Source: Bradyrhizobium cosmicum (GTDB lineage Bacteria; Pseudomonadota; Alphaproteobacteria; Rhizobiales; Xanthobacteraceae). Taken from it: a stretch of DNA of 64,000 nt. The stretch covers positions 2,542,001 through 2,606,000 of the forward strand of contig NZ_CP041656.2 of assembly GCF_007290395.2 (NCBI RefSeq), written 5' to 3'. This document shows, in pieces, positions 44,785-53,323 of the stretch. The translations under genes and the position numbers were made by a program. The notes under the pieces are model-generated. The model was given only the letters and a program-made list of their open reading frames with translations. It had not been told where the DNA came from and made no database searches. Positions within the stretch are counted from its first letter, which is position 1. Every line of letters begins with the position of its first letter.

Positions 44785-47028
44785 ATGTCCGGTATTGTTC
44801 TCTCTGCGTCGGTTCGCCAGAACCTGCTGTCTCTCCAGTCCACCGCCGACCTCCTCGCCACCACACAGAACCGTCTGTCGACCGGCAAGAGCGTCAATTC
44901 GGCCCTGGACAATCCCACCAACTTTTTCACCGCACAGTCGCTCGACAACCGCGCCAGCGACATCAACAATCTGCTCGACGGCATCGCCAACGGCGTGCAG
45001 GTTCTGCAGGCCGCCAACACCGGCCTGACCTCGCTGCAGAAGCTGATCGACAGCGCCAAGTCGATCGCCAACCAGGCGCTGCAGACCACCGTCGGATATT
45101 CCTCCAAGTCCAGCGTCTCGACCACGATCTCCGGTGCGACGGCTGCCGACCTGCGCGGCACCACGAGCTTCGCTAGCGCGGTTGCGAACAGCAACGTGCT
45201 CTACAGCGGTGCTGCAGGCGGCGTGACCGCCGCGACGTCCGGCGCGACGCTGGGCGGCATTGCAGGAACCGACACGGGAACTGTCATCAACGCTGCAACA
45301 ACTGCCGCCAAGCTCTTGAATGGCGTAGCCGCGGGCGATGCCAACGCCGGCGTTGCGGCGGGTGATACGCTCACCGTCAACGGCAAGACTATCACGTTCG
45401 TTGCGGGCGACCAGCCGACAACGGTTCCTACAGGTCTCACCCAGGTTGCCGCATCTGCCGGCGTCACGACCGGTAACGTCTACACGGACGCCAGCGGCAA
45501 CGTGTCGATCTATCTCGGCTCCGCGACGAAGGCCTCGATCGGCGACGTGCTGACGGCGGTCGATCTGGCGAGCGGGGTGCAGAGCAATGTTGCCGGTACC
45601 CTCACCGGCAATGCGGGCCAGACTCCCTCGACGGTCAACGGCAGCGGCGCGCTCGTGTTGAAGAGCACGACTGGCTCCGATCTGACCCTGACCGGAAAGG
45701 CCGACATCCTGAAGGCTCTTGGCCTGACCTCCGCCACCGGTGCCGGCAGCGTCACGACAACGGCAGCCCGCACCACGAGCTCGACGACGGTGTCGTCGCT
45801 CGTCTCGTCGGGTTCGACGCTGAACGTCGATGGCCATGTCATCACCTTCAAGGACGCCCCGACACCGTCCGCTGCTTCGCTGGCCGCCACTCAGGGCGTG
45901 TCCGGCAACGTCGTCACCGACGGCAACGGCAACTCGACGGTGTATCTGCAGTCCGGAACGATCGCCGATGTGCTGAAGGCGATCGACTTCGCCACGGGCG
46001 TTCAGACCTTCACGCTCAACGGCAGCGGCAGCGGTACGCTCGCGACCGCCTCGGGTCAGACCGCCTCGTCGATCAACACCTCCGGCCAGCTCAAGATCTC
46101 GACCGGCGTCAACGCCGATCTGTCGATCACCGGCACCGGCAATGCCCTGTCGGTGTTCGGTCTCGCCGGTAACACCGGGACGGCCTCGGCCTTCACCGCG
46201 GCCCGTACCTCCGGCATCGGCGGCATTGCCGGCAAGACCCTGACCTTCACTGCCTTTAACAGCGGTACAGCGGTCAACGTCACCTTCGGCGACGGCACCA
46301 ACGGCACGGTCAAGACGCTCGATCAGCTCAATTCGCAGCTCCAGGCCAACAACCTGTCCGCGACCATCGACGCCAACGGCCAGCTCACCATCACTGCCTC
46401 CAACGACTACGCGTCTTCGACGATCGGTTCGACGACAGCCGGCGGCGCGATCGGCGGCACCATCACCAGCGCGCTCACGTTCACGACCGCCTCCACGCCG
46501 GTCCAGGACGTGGTGGCTCAGTCGTCCCGTGCAAATCTGGTATCGCAGTACAACAACATCCTGAACCAGATCGACACGACCTCGGTGGACTCCTCGTTCA
46601 ACGGCGTCAACCTGCTGAACGGCGACCAGCTCAAGCTGGTGTTCGACGAAACCGGCAAGTCCAGCCTCAACATCACCGGCGTGACCTACAACTCCAAGGG
46701 GCTGGGCCTGGCGTCGCTGACAGTCGGTCTCGACTTCATCGACAACGCCGCCACCAACAGGGTTCTGACCAATTTGAACTCGGCGTCTAGCACGCTGCGG
46801 TCGGAAGCCTCGGCTCTCGGTTCGAACCTCTCGGTCGTGCAGATCCGTCAGGACTTCAACAAGAACCTGATCAACGTGCTGCAGACCGGCTCATCGAACC
46901 TGACTCTGGCCGACACCAACGTCGAAGCGGCCAACAGCCAGGCGCTGTCGACCCGCCAGTCGATCGCGGTCTCCGCGCTGTCGCTGGCCAACACCTCGCA
47001 GCAGAGCGTGCTCCAGCTGCTTCGCTAA
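44785..47028 (+). CDS. fliC: Flagellin, third of four tandem copies
   Basis: A 747-residue flagellin with the same architecture as the first two. The terminal helices are almost unchanged (RLSTGKSVNSALDNPTNFFT; VSALSLANTSQQSVLQLLR). The central region is diverged, for example in the first module (GDTLTVNGKTITFVAGDQPT) and in the 130-200 region. The block around GVNLLNGDQLKLVFDETGKS stays identical to its neighbours even in DNA, suggesting patchy gene conversion. It has its own box, leader and terminator. Confidence 0.95.
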   Translation: MSGIVLSASVRQNLLSLQSTADLLATTQNRLSTGKSVNSALDNPTNFFTAQSLDNRASDINNLLDGIANGVQVLQAANTGLTSLQKLIDSAKSIANQALQTTVGYSSKSSVSTTISGATAADLRGTTSFASAVANSNVLYSGAAGGVTAATSGATLGGIAGTDTGTVINAATTAAKLLNGVAAGDANAGVAAGDTLTVNGKTITFVAGDQPTTVPTGLTQVAASAGVTTGNVYTDASGNVSIYLGSATKASIGDVLTAVDLASGVQSNVAGTLTGNAGQTPSTVNGSGALVLKSTTGSDLTLTGKADILKALGLTSATGAGSVTTTAARTTSSTTVSSLVSSGSTLNVDGHVITFKDAPTPSAASLAATQGVSGNVVTDGNGNSTVYLQSGTIADVLKAIDFATGVQTFTLNGSGSGTLATASGQTASSINTSGQLKISTGVNADLSITGTGNALSVFGLAGNTGTASAFTAARTSGIGGIAGKTLTFTAFNSGTAVNVTFGDGTNGTVKTLDQLNSQLQANNLSATIDANGQLTITASNDYASSTIGSTTAGGAIGGTITSALTFTTASTPVQDVVAQSSRANLVSQYNNILNQIDTTSVDSSFNGVNLLNGDQLKLVFDETGKSSLNITGVTYNSKGLGLASLTVGLDFIDNAATNRVLTNLNSASSTLRSEASALGSNLSVVQIRQDFNKNLINVLQTGSSNLTLADTNVEAANSQALSTRQSIAVSALSLANTSQQSVLQLLR

Positions 47029-47058
47029 TAAGCGTCTGAAATTACGATAGAAAACACG

Positions 47059-47088
47059 GCGGCGGGGCTTCGGCCCCGCCGCTTTTTT
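47059..47088 (+). terminator. Terminator of third flagellin gene
   Basis: GCGGCGGGGC-TTCG-GCCCCGCCGC followed by TTTTTT: the same stem and loop as the first two copies with a better T-run. Confidence 0.95.
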
Positions 47089-47150
47089 ATTGGCTCGGAG
47101 CCCGTGTCAAACCGGGGAAGGGGGTGCTAACCCCCCATTAACCCTATCCC

Positions 47151-47167
47151 TTAAACCGCCGTTAACC
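47151..47167 (+). promoter_or_regulatory. Perfect CtrA box before fourth flagellin gene
   Basis: TTAA-ACCGCCG-TTAACC is an exact match to TTAA-N7-TTAAC. It ends 93 bp before the ATG at 47260, close to the distance of the degenerate box in front of the first copy. A second TTAACCC lies just upstream at about 47139. Confidence 0.65.
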
Positions 47168-47259
47168 ATACTTTAAAGGACAGCCCCTAAGACTGGACAA
47201 AAGCCCGCTTTCCAAACCGCGCGGCCGATTCGTATCCGGTTCAAGAGGAAGTCTCGCCA

Positions 47260-49542
47260 ATGTCCAACATCGTTCTCTCGGCGTCAGTTCGCCAGAACCT
47301 GTTGTCGCTGCAGTCGACGGCCGATTTGCTGGCCACGACGCAGGAGCGGCTGTCGACCGGCAAAAAGGTCAACACGGCGCTCGACAATCCCACCAACTTC
47401 TTCACCGCACAGGGGTTGGACAACAGGGCGAGCGACATCAGCAACCTGCTCGACGGCATCAACAACGGTGTCCAGGTGCTCCAGGCCGCCAACACCGGCA
47501 TCACCTCGCTGCAGAAGCTGATCGACAGCGCGAAATCGATCGCCAACCAGGCGCTGCAGACCACGGTCGGCTACTCGACCAAGTCCAACGTCTCGACCAC
47601 GATTCCGGGTGCGAGCCCGGCGGACCTGCGCGGCACGACCTCTTATGCGAGCGCGACCGCCAACAGCAACGTGCTTTATACCGGTGCGGCCGGCGGCGTG
47701 ACCCCGGTGACCTCGGGTGCATCGCTCGGCGCGTCGCTCGGTTCGACTGCCGGCACGCTGACCGGCTCGGTGGCCAAAGCAGCCGACACCACCACTAACC
47801 TCGCCGGCACCAATACGCTGATCGGCGCGACCCCCGCGACCACGTTCGGAGCGTCGCCGGCAGATGGCGACTCGATTACCGTCAACGGCAAAACCGTGAC
47901 CTTCCGAACCGGCGCGGCTCCTAGCGCGCAACCGACTGGCTGGGGTCTCAACGCCAGCGGGCACATCGCCACGGACGGCAACGGCAATTCCATTATCTAC
48001 ATGGGCACAACCGCTGCTCCCACGGCCACCGTCGACGACCTCCTCAGCGCGGTCGATCTTGCCAGCGGGGTCAAGACGGCGACGATCAGTGCAGGCGCAG
48101 CGACGATCGCGACGAGCGGCGCGACTGTTGGTACGGTCCAGACGCCATCGTCGATTACCGCGGGCGCCGTTACGCTGAAGAGCTCAACCGGTTCCGATCT
48201 GAACGTGACGGGCAAGGCCGACTTCCTGAAGGCGCTCGGCCTGACCTCGGCGACCGGCGCTGGCAATGCCAGCATCAGCGCCAACCGGCAGACCACCGCG
48301 GGTTCGCTCGGCAGCCTGGTCAAGGATGGCTCGACGCTGAACATCGACGGCCACACCATCACCTTCAAGAACGCCGAGACGCCGCAATCGGCGACGAGCG
48401 TGACCTCCGGTGGCGTCAACGGCAACATCGTCACCGACGGCAACGGCAACTCGACGGTCTATCTCCAGAGCGCGACGTTGACCGATCTGCTCAACTCGAT
48501 CGACCTTGCCACCGGCGTGAAGACCGCCAGCATCTTCCTTGGCGCCGCGACTCTTTCGACCACCGCGGGCCAGATCCCATCGTCTGTGAATTCCAGCGGT
48601 CAGCTGGCGCTTTCGACCGGCATCAACGCCGATCTCTCGATTACCGGCACCGGCAACGCGCTGTCCGCGTTCGGTCTCAGCGGCAACACAGGAACGGCGA
48701 CGGCATTCAGCGCGGCGCGCACCTCGGGCGTCGGCGGCGTCAGCGGCAAGACGCTCACCTTCAGCTCGTTCAACGGCGGAACGCCGGTGAATGTTACCTT
48801 CGGTGACGGTACCAACGGGACCGTCAAGACGCTGGATCAGCTCAATGTGCAGCTTCAGGCCAACCACCTAACGGCAACGATCGACGCCAACGGCGTGCTC
48901 ACGGTGACCACGGTCAACGAGTACGCCTCTTCGACCCTCGGTTCAACTGCAGCGGGCGGCGCGGTTGGCGGCACGCTCACGGGTGTGCTGGCCTTCACGA
49001 CCGCGCAGCCGCCGATTCAAGATCCGGTCGCGCAGACGGCACGCTCCGGCCTGGTCAGCCAGTTCAACAACATCCTGGCGCAGATCGACACCACGTCTCA
49101 GGACTCGTCCTTTAACGGCGTCAACCTGCTGAACGGCGACACGCTGAAGCTGGTGTTCAACGAGACCGGCAGCTCGACGCTCGGCATCAACGGCGTAGTC
49201 TTCAACGCGGCGGGTCTCGGCCTCAGCAATCTCGTCCCGGGCACGGACTTCATCGACAACGGCGCCACCAACAAGGTGCTGCAGAGCCTGAATGCCGCCT
49301 CGAGCACGCTGCGCTCGGAAGGCTCGGCGCTCGGTTCGAACCTCTCGATCGTGCAGGTGCGTCAGGACTTCTCCAAGAACCTGATCAACGTGCTGCAGAC
49401 CGGCTCGTCCAACCTGACGCTCGCCGACACCAACGAGGAAGCGGCCAACAGCCAGGCGCTGTCGACCCGCCAGTCGATCGCGGTCTCCGCGCTATCGCTC
49501 GCCAACCAGTCGCAGCAGAGCGTGCTGCAGCTGCTGCGCTAA
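47260..49542 (+). CDS. fliC: Flagellin, fourth and most diverged copy
   Basis: A 760-residue flagellin with the same plan but distinct details. It begins MSNIVLSASVRQNLL rather than MSGIVLS, reads ERLSTGKKVNTALDNPTNFF, has an extended 150-240 region (GASLGASLGSTAGTLTGSV), and ends LADTNEEAANSQALSTRQSI. It lacks the leader shared by the other three copies; its ribosome site is AGAGGAAG. A perfect CtrA box replaces the degenerate one. It may be a specialised, for example hook-proximal, flagellin; this is inference. Confidence 0.95.
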   Translation: MSNIVLSASVRQNLLSLQSTADLLATTQERLSTGKKVNTALDNPTNFFTAQGLDNRASDISNLLDGINNGVQVLQAANTGITSLQKLIDSAKSIANQALQTTVGYSTKSNVSTTIPGASPADLRGTTSYASATANSNVLYTGAAGGVTPVTSGASLGASLGSTAGTLTGSVAKAADTTTNLAGTNTLIGATPATTFGASPADGDSITVNGKTVTFRTGAAPSAQPTGWGLNASGHIATDGNGNSIIYMGTTAAPTATVDDLLSAVDLASGVKTATISAGAATIATSGATVGTVQTPSSITAGAVTLKSSTGSDLNVTGKADFLKALGLTSATGAGNASISANRQTTAGSLGSLVKDGSTLNIDGHTITFKNAETPQSATSVTSGGVNGNIVTDGNGNSTVYLQSATLTDLLNSIDLATGVKTASIFLGAATLSTTAGQIPSSVNSSGQLALSTGINADLSITGTGNALSAFGLSGNTGTATAFSAARTSGVGGVSGKTLTFSSFNGGTPVNVTFGDGTNGTVKTLDQLNVQLQANHLTATIDANGVLTVTTVNEYASSTLGSTAAGGAVGGTLTGVLAFTTAQPPIQDPVAQTARSGLVSQFNNILAQIDTTSQDSSFNGVNLLNGDTLKLVFNETGSSTLGINGVVFNAAGLGLSNLVPGTDFIDNGATNKVLQSLNAASSTLRSEGSALGSNLSIVQVRQDFSKNLINVLQTGSSNLTLADTNEEAANSQALSTRQSIAVSALSLANQSQQSVLQLLR

Positions 49543-49570
49543 TTTCCCAACGCAAGATCGCTAAGACGTC

Positions 49571-49600
49571 GCGGCGGGGCTAATGCTCCGCCGTTGTTTT
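49571..49600 (+). terminator. Terminator of fourth flagellin gene
   Basis: GCGGCGGGGC-TAAT-GCTCCGCCGT followed by TGTTTT: an imperfect version of the flagellin terminator with a changed loop. The rest of the 289-bp gap to flaF contains two CTTAAGCG repeats 41 bp apart (about 49755 and 49791), which may be TTAA half sites. Confidence 0.75.
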
Positions 49601-49831
49601 GAGGGAGATCGCTAAGGCAGGATTAGCTGAGACCGACACGCATCATCCCAAGCAAGTTTACAGCGTGCGTGTGTGCATCTAGCATTGCGCTGAGAAGAGC
49701 TCCGAGCCCCGTAATAATCCGGAGTGCCTTCCAAGCACACACGTAAGCAAATCTTAAGCGGTGCTGCCTAGGGTCGGGAAAGAAATCCTTAAGCGCGTTC
49801 AACGGGCTAGGTAACCTCCAAGGTGTGATTG

Positions 49832-50200
49832 ATGTCGAATTCCGCTGCCTCGGCTTACGCGCGTGTTGCAACGACCACCGCATCTCCTCGCGACGTCGAG
49901 GCGCAGACCCTGCTCAAGGCCGCCAACAAGCTGCAGGACGCGATCAACAGCGCCGACCCGTTCAGCGAGCAGACCACACACGCGCTGATGTTCAACCGCA
50001 AGCTCTGGACGATCTTCCTCAGCGAGGCGATGCGCGACAACAATCCGCAGCCGCTGGACGTCCGGCAGAAGATCGCCAACATCAGCGTGTTCGTGTTGAG
50101 CCAGACCGCGGCGCTCCAGATGAGCCCGCAGTTCGATCACTTCCGTCCGCTGATCGAGATCAACCGCAATATCGCCGCCGGTCTGTCCGGTCGTCCCTGA
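49832..50200 (+). CDS. flaF: Flagellar biosynthesis regulator FlaF
   Basis: A 122-residue protein. The blocks ARVATTTASPRDVEAQTLLKAA and NRKLWTIFLSEAMRDNNPQP followed by VRQKIANISVFVLSQT are the FlaF pattern. In alphaproteobacteria FlaF is needed for flagellin synthesis or secretion and acts opposite or together with FlbT. It lies directly downstream of the four flagellin genes, as expected. ATG 49832 is used; an adjacent in-frame TTG precedes it. The next gene starts 12 bp after its stop. Confidence 0.92.
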   Translation: MSNSAASAYARVATTTASPRDVEAQTLLKAANKLQDAINSADPFSEQTTHALMFNRKLWTIFLSEAMRDNNPQPLDVRQKIANISVFVLSQTAALQMSPQFDHFRPLIEINRNIAAGLSGRP

Positions 50201-50212
50201 CGGAAACCCGTC

Positions 50213-50581
50213 ATGGCCGACATCATGAGCATCCTGTCGACCGCGTACAAGTCGAACGTGCTGTCGAGCACATCGGGCTCATCGAAATATGTTTCAGTCG
50301 ATTCATCGCTCTATCAGGGCAGCTGGACCGGCAGCTATCCGGACGGCAAGAAGTTCTCGTTGAACGTCTCGCAGGTCAGCGGCTTCCGCGCGCAGGTCCA
50401 CTACCAGAGCGAAGGCACGTCACAGTACCAGCAGGTGCTGATCAAGGACGGTTCGTTCCGCTTCGGGAATACCAAGTTCACGCTGACAGATGTCGGCAAG
50501 GCGCAAGTCAAGAACGTCGTCACCGATCCCGCGACCGGCTCGACCTATCTCGATACCGCGCAAGCCACGCTCGACACCTGA
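50213..50581 (+). CDS. Unknown protein co-transcribed with flaF
   Basis: A 122-residue protein. A 35-residue Ser-rich N terminus (STAYKSNVLSSTSGSSKYVS) precedes a compact, beta-rich domain (YQGSWTGSYPDGKKFSLNVS, RFGNTKFTLTDVGKAQVKNV). It has no signal peptide, Cys or membrane segment. The Ser-rich start resembles substrates exported through the flagellar type III route, but that is only a suggestion. It lies 12 bp after flaF and ends 3 bp before the stop of the convergent flaG-like gene. I do not recognise a family. Confidence 0.75.
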   Translation: MADIMSILSTAYKSNVLSSTSGSSKYVSVDSSLYQGSWTGSYPDGKKFSLNVSQVSGFRAQVHYQSEGTSQYQQVLIKDGSFRFGNTKFTLTDVGKAQVKNVVTDPATGSTYLDTAQATLDT

Positions 50582-50584
50582 TGC

Positions 50585-50944
50585 TCAGGCGCTGACGTCC
50601 GTATTGAGCGGACGCGAGGGCTGGGACTTCAAATCCTCTGCATGGAAATAGGCCCGCCGGCGCAGCATCGCTTCGTCGGGGAACTGGTTGACCACCGCGT
50701 CGGTCTTGTCGTTGACCACCTGAAAGACGAAAGATGCGGCGGCCTGGTCGAACACGACCTGACGCGAGACGTTCTCGTTCTTCGGCAGATCACTGCGCAC
50801 GGCCGCACTGGTATCGCTTGCGGCCACCGTCTGGCTCACCGGCAAATCAGTTTGCACGGCCTCGTTCGCCGCCGAATTCGACGTCGTTACGGTCTGCACG
50901 GGGGCCGGTATCCCCACCGGCCTGATGCTGAAATCTGTACTCAT
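50585..50944 (-). CDS. FlaG-like flagellar protein
   Basis: A 119-residue protein. The first 65 residues are polar and disordered (TSNSAANEAVQTDLPVSQTV). The C-terminal FlaG-like domain follows (AAASFVFQVVNDKTDAVVNQ, then FPDEAMLRRRAYF). The usual D-x-x-T-G-x-V-I-x-Q-I-P pattern of FlaG is here DKTDAVVNQFP. FlaG proteins influence filament length. It is convergent with the unknown gene at 50213 and 156 bp downstream of the flgN stop, on the same strand. Confidence 0.75.
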   Translation of the reverse strand: MSTDFSIRPVGIPAPVQTVTTSNSAANEAVQTDLPVSQTVAASDTSAAVRSDLPKNENVSRQVVFDQAAASFVFQVVNDKTDAVVNQFPDEAMLRRRAYFHAEDLKSQPSRPLNTDVSA

Positions 50945-51039
50945 GGCAGCCTCCTGGCCTCACGTGAGTCAAATCCCAACCCCTCTCGATACGCAACCAT
51001 GGAACACCAGGTTTGAACATCGGGTAAGGAAACGTGCCT

Positions 51040-51070
51040 AACCGCGCGGCGAGATCGCGGCGCGGTTTTT
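51040..51070 (+). terminator. Hairpin with T-run between flgN and flaG-like gene
   Basis: AACCGCGC...GCGCGGTT followed by TTTCG on the plus strand, with a 12-nt loop. On the minus strand the U-tract is missing, so it may only weaken read-through from flgN into the flaG-like gene. Confidence 0.45.
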
Positions 51071-51100
51071 CGTAAAATTGTCGCTGGTTTTTGCGTGCGC

Positions 51101-51598
51101 TCAGAGCGAGCGGCTGACCGCGAGCGGGGTGATGTGGCGCGGGCCCGGCGTGGCGCGGCGGCCCGCGGCCGTATAGGTGTTCGGCACGTTGCGCTTCTGG
51201 ATCTCGGCATTGACGCCGCGCACGACGCTCTCGGAGACCGCATGTGCGGTCGCGAGCACGGTGAGATTGACCTGGAGCATCGCGCGGAACGCATCGTGGT
51301 GCCGATGCAGCGTCGAGAGCAGCTCGGGCGCGGATTTGGCGAGCTGGGGCTGGTTCGCCTTCAATGCGCTGACGGCACTGACATAGTTCCGCGACAGCTC
51401 CTGCTTCTTGCTCTCGAAGGTCATCGCCTCCCGGACCTTGCCGGCGCGAACGAGCTCGGTCTCGCGCTCGATCAGTCCGAGCAAGGCGCTCATCGCGTCC
51501 ATCAACTGCTCGGCGACCTTGCGCCCTTCGGCATTGCCGGGAGCAGGGTTCGGGCGCTGCGCTTGCACCGGCTGTCGTGAGGCATTGAAGTGGTTCAT
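51101..51598 (-). CDS. flgN: FlgN-like flagellar export chaperone
   Basis: A 165-residue mostly helical protein. Heptad-like helices (LMDAMSALLGLIERETELVR; FESKKQELSRNYVSAVSALK) and the later LQVNLTVLATAHAVSESVVR match the FlgN family, which binds FlgK and FlgL before export. The start MNHFNASRQ at 51598 was chosen because the upstream in-frame part is an overlap with flgJ. It is the third gene of flgI-flgJ-flgN, 11 bp after flgJ. Confidence 0.78.
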   Translation of the reverse strand: MNHFNASRQPVQAQRPNPAPGNAEGRKVAEQLMDAMSALLGLIERETELVRAGKVREAMTFESKKQELSRNYVSAVSALKANQPQLAKSAPELLSTLHRHHDAFRAMLQVNLTVLATAHAVSESVVRGVNAEIQKRNVPNTYTAAGRRATPGPRHITPLAVSRSL

Positions 51599-51609
51599 CT
51601 CGTTTGACC

Positions 51610-51978
51610 TTATGCCGTGCGGATGGTTTTCGCCTGCTGCATGATGAGGGTGCGGTAGACCTCGGTTGCGACGCCGACGCCGCCGGCCTTGGCGAAGTTC
51701 CTGGAATATTGCTCGGTCAGCATCGAGCGCCACACGCCGGTGCCCGTCGTGTCGCCGAACGGACCTTCACCCTTCAGGCCCGAGGTCATCTGCGAGAACA
51801 TGCTGTTGAGGAACATCGCCTCGAAATCGGTGGCGGTCTTCTGCGCCTTCGCCTGTTGCTTCGGCGGAACTTTTTGCAGCGCGGCGGCGAGCTCGAAGTC
51901 GGGGCGGCCGTTACGGCTCTCGACGGAGAACGCTGGGGACGTCGCGACGTGCGGGGTATTGATCATGCCGGTCTGCAT
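51610..51978 (-). CDS. flgJ: Rod-binding protein, FlgJ N-terminal type
   Basis: A 122-residue protein equal to the N-terminal rod-capping domain of FlgJ without the muramidase half, as is usual in alphaproteobacteria (also called CheL). The signature is TATDFEAMFLNSMFSQMTSG with WRSMLTEQYSRNFAKAGGVG. Its start codon shares one base with the flgI stop (TGATG), so translation is coupled. It is thought to guide rod assembly through the peptidoglycan, with a separate hydrolase encoded elsewhere. Confidence 0.9.
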   Translation of the reverse strand: MQTGMINTPHVATSPAFSVESRNGRPDFELAAALQKVPPKQQAKAQKTATDFEAMFLNSMFSQMTSGLKGEGPFGDTTGTGVWRSMLTEQYSRNFAKAGGVGVATEVYRTLIMQQAKTIRTA

Positions 51979-53102
51979 CACATCACCTCGATGTCGGCTT
52001 CGATCGCGCCGGCGGCCTTGATCGCCTGCAGGATGCTGATGAGGTCGCGGGGGCCGATGCCGAGGCCGTTGAGGCCGTCGACGAGCTGTTGCAGCGAGAC
52101 GCCGTCCTTGACGACGGCGAGTTTCTTGCCGTCCTCGGTGACGCTGACGCCGGTGCGTGGCGTGACTACGGTACGGCCGCGTGACAGCGGGTTGGGCTGG
52201 CTGACCTGCGGGCTCTCGGAGATGGTGACGGTCAGGTTGCCCTGCGCCACCGCGACGGTGGCGACGCGGACGTCGCGGCCCATCACGATGATGCCGCTGC
52301 GCTCGTCGATGATGATCTTGGCGGCGAGGTCGGGATCGACCTGGAGCTGCTCGATCTCGGTGAGGAAGGCGACGACGTTGCCCTTGAAGTCCGGCGGGAT
52401 CGACAACTGCACCGTCGAAGGGTCGATCGGCTCGGCGGTCTTGAGGCCGAGATAGTCGTTGATCGCGGCCGCGATCCGCTTGGCCGTGGTGAAATCGGCG
52501 TTGCGCAGCGCCAGCCGGACGGTCGGCAGCCGATTAAGCGCGAACTCGATCTCGCGCTCGATGATGGCGCCGTTGACGATGCGGCCCACGGTCGGGACGC
52601 CGCGCACGATCTTGGCCGCTTCACCTTCGGCCTGGAAGCCGGAGATCGCGACCGAGCCCTGTGCGACCGCGTAGACGTTGCCGTCGGCGCCGAGCAGCGG
52701 CGTGACCAGCAGCGTGCCGCCGCGCAGATCCTTGGCGTCGCCGAGCGCGGAAACCGTGACATCCATGCGCGTGCCCTGGGTGGCGAAGGCCGGCAGATTG
52801 CCCGTCACCATCACGGCTGCGACGTTGCCGGTGCGGATGGTGGCGCCGCGGATGTTGACGCCCATGCGCTCGAGCATCGCCTGCAGCGACTGCTTCGTGA
52901 AGGGGATGTTGTTGAGCGTGTCGCCGGTGCCGTTGAGGCCGACGACGAGGCCGTAGCCGATGAGCTGGTTCTGCCGCACGCCCTCGATATTGGCGAGATC
53001 CTTGATGCGCGACGTCGCGCTTGCGGGCGCGACCGAGAGCGCCAGCGCTGACAGCGCGGCGCAAGCCACCCCAAGAATCCTTACCCAACGAACGCCTGGC
53101 AT
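51978..53102 (-). CDS. flgI: Flagellar P-ring protein
   Basis: A 374-residue periplasmic ring subunit around the rod. A signal peptide (ILGVACAALSALALSVAPASA) precedes the mature start TSRIKDLANIEGVRQNQLIG, and YGLVVGLNGTGD and the terminal LVDGLNGLGIGPRDLISILQ are invariant FlgI blocks. It is the first gene of the minus-strand flgI-flgJ-flgN operon and divergent from fliX, as in Caulobacter. A sigma-54 type promoter lies about 90 bp upstream. Confidence 0.96.
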   Translation of the reverse strand: MPGVRWVRILGVACAALSALALSVAPASATSRIKDLANIEGVRQNQLIGYGLVVGLNGTGDTLNNIPFTKQSLQAMLERMGVNIRGATIRTGNVAAVMVTGNLPAFATQGTRMDVTVSALGDAKDLRGGTLLVTPLLGADGNVYAVAQGSVAISGFQAEGEAAKIVRGVPTVGRIVNGAIIEREIEFALNRLPTVRLALRNADFTTAKRIAAAINDYLGLKTAEPIDPSTVQLSIPPDFKGNVVAFLTEIEQLQVDPDLAAKIIIDERSGIIVMGRDVRVATVAVAQGNLTVTISESPQVSQPNPLSRGRTVVTPRTGVSVTEDGKKLAVVKDGVSLQQLVDGLNGLGIGPRDLISILQAIKAAGAIEADIEVM

Positions 53103-53191
53103 CCTCTGCTCCCCAAGGCTCCCGAGAAAGCCTCCTCAAATCTCGGACCAAACTTGACACTCCCATGACGAGCTGGTCTGACGCTGTCCTT

Positions 53192-53206
53192 GCGAGCGCT
53201 GTGCCA
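53192..53206 (-). promoter_or_regulatory. Sigma-54 type promoter of flgI operon
   Basis: Read on the minus strand, TGGCACAGCGCTCGC has GG and GC exactly 10 bp apart. The -12 part is TCGC instead of TTGC, as also found before flgF. The flanking TTGGCAC is shared with the flgF and (as TTGGCAT) flgE promoters. Confidence 0.6.
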
Positions 53207-53303
53207 ACACGGGATAACGGGGTAGGCGATTGAATAGGTTGAATAAACCTGTTTCGACCGGTGTCAGCCGGCGTTCTCTCTGAGGAGCGAAACTGCCGCC
53301 CCT

Positions 53304-53318
53304 CGGCAGATTTTGCCG
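53304..53318. promoter_or_regulatory. Palindrome upstream of flgI sigma-54 promoter
   Basis: CGGCA-GATTT-TGCCG is a 15-bp palindrome of the same length as the flgE element at 27252. It lies about 100 bp upstream of the flgI -24/-12 element and next to an overlapping CTGCCG-N5-CGGCAG. It is a candidate enhancer site for an FlbD-like activator, and it is also only 6 bp from the fliX CtrA box. Confidence 0.5.
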
Positions 53319-53323
53319 GGCTG

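Noticed and set aside
39580..49542. Tandem flagellins as a phase-variable or invertible flagellin locus
   Set aside because: All four genes are intact, in the same orientation, each with its own promoter region and terminator. I see no recombinase gene or inverted recombination sites.
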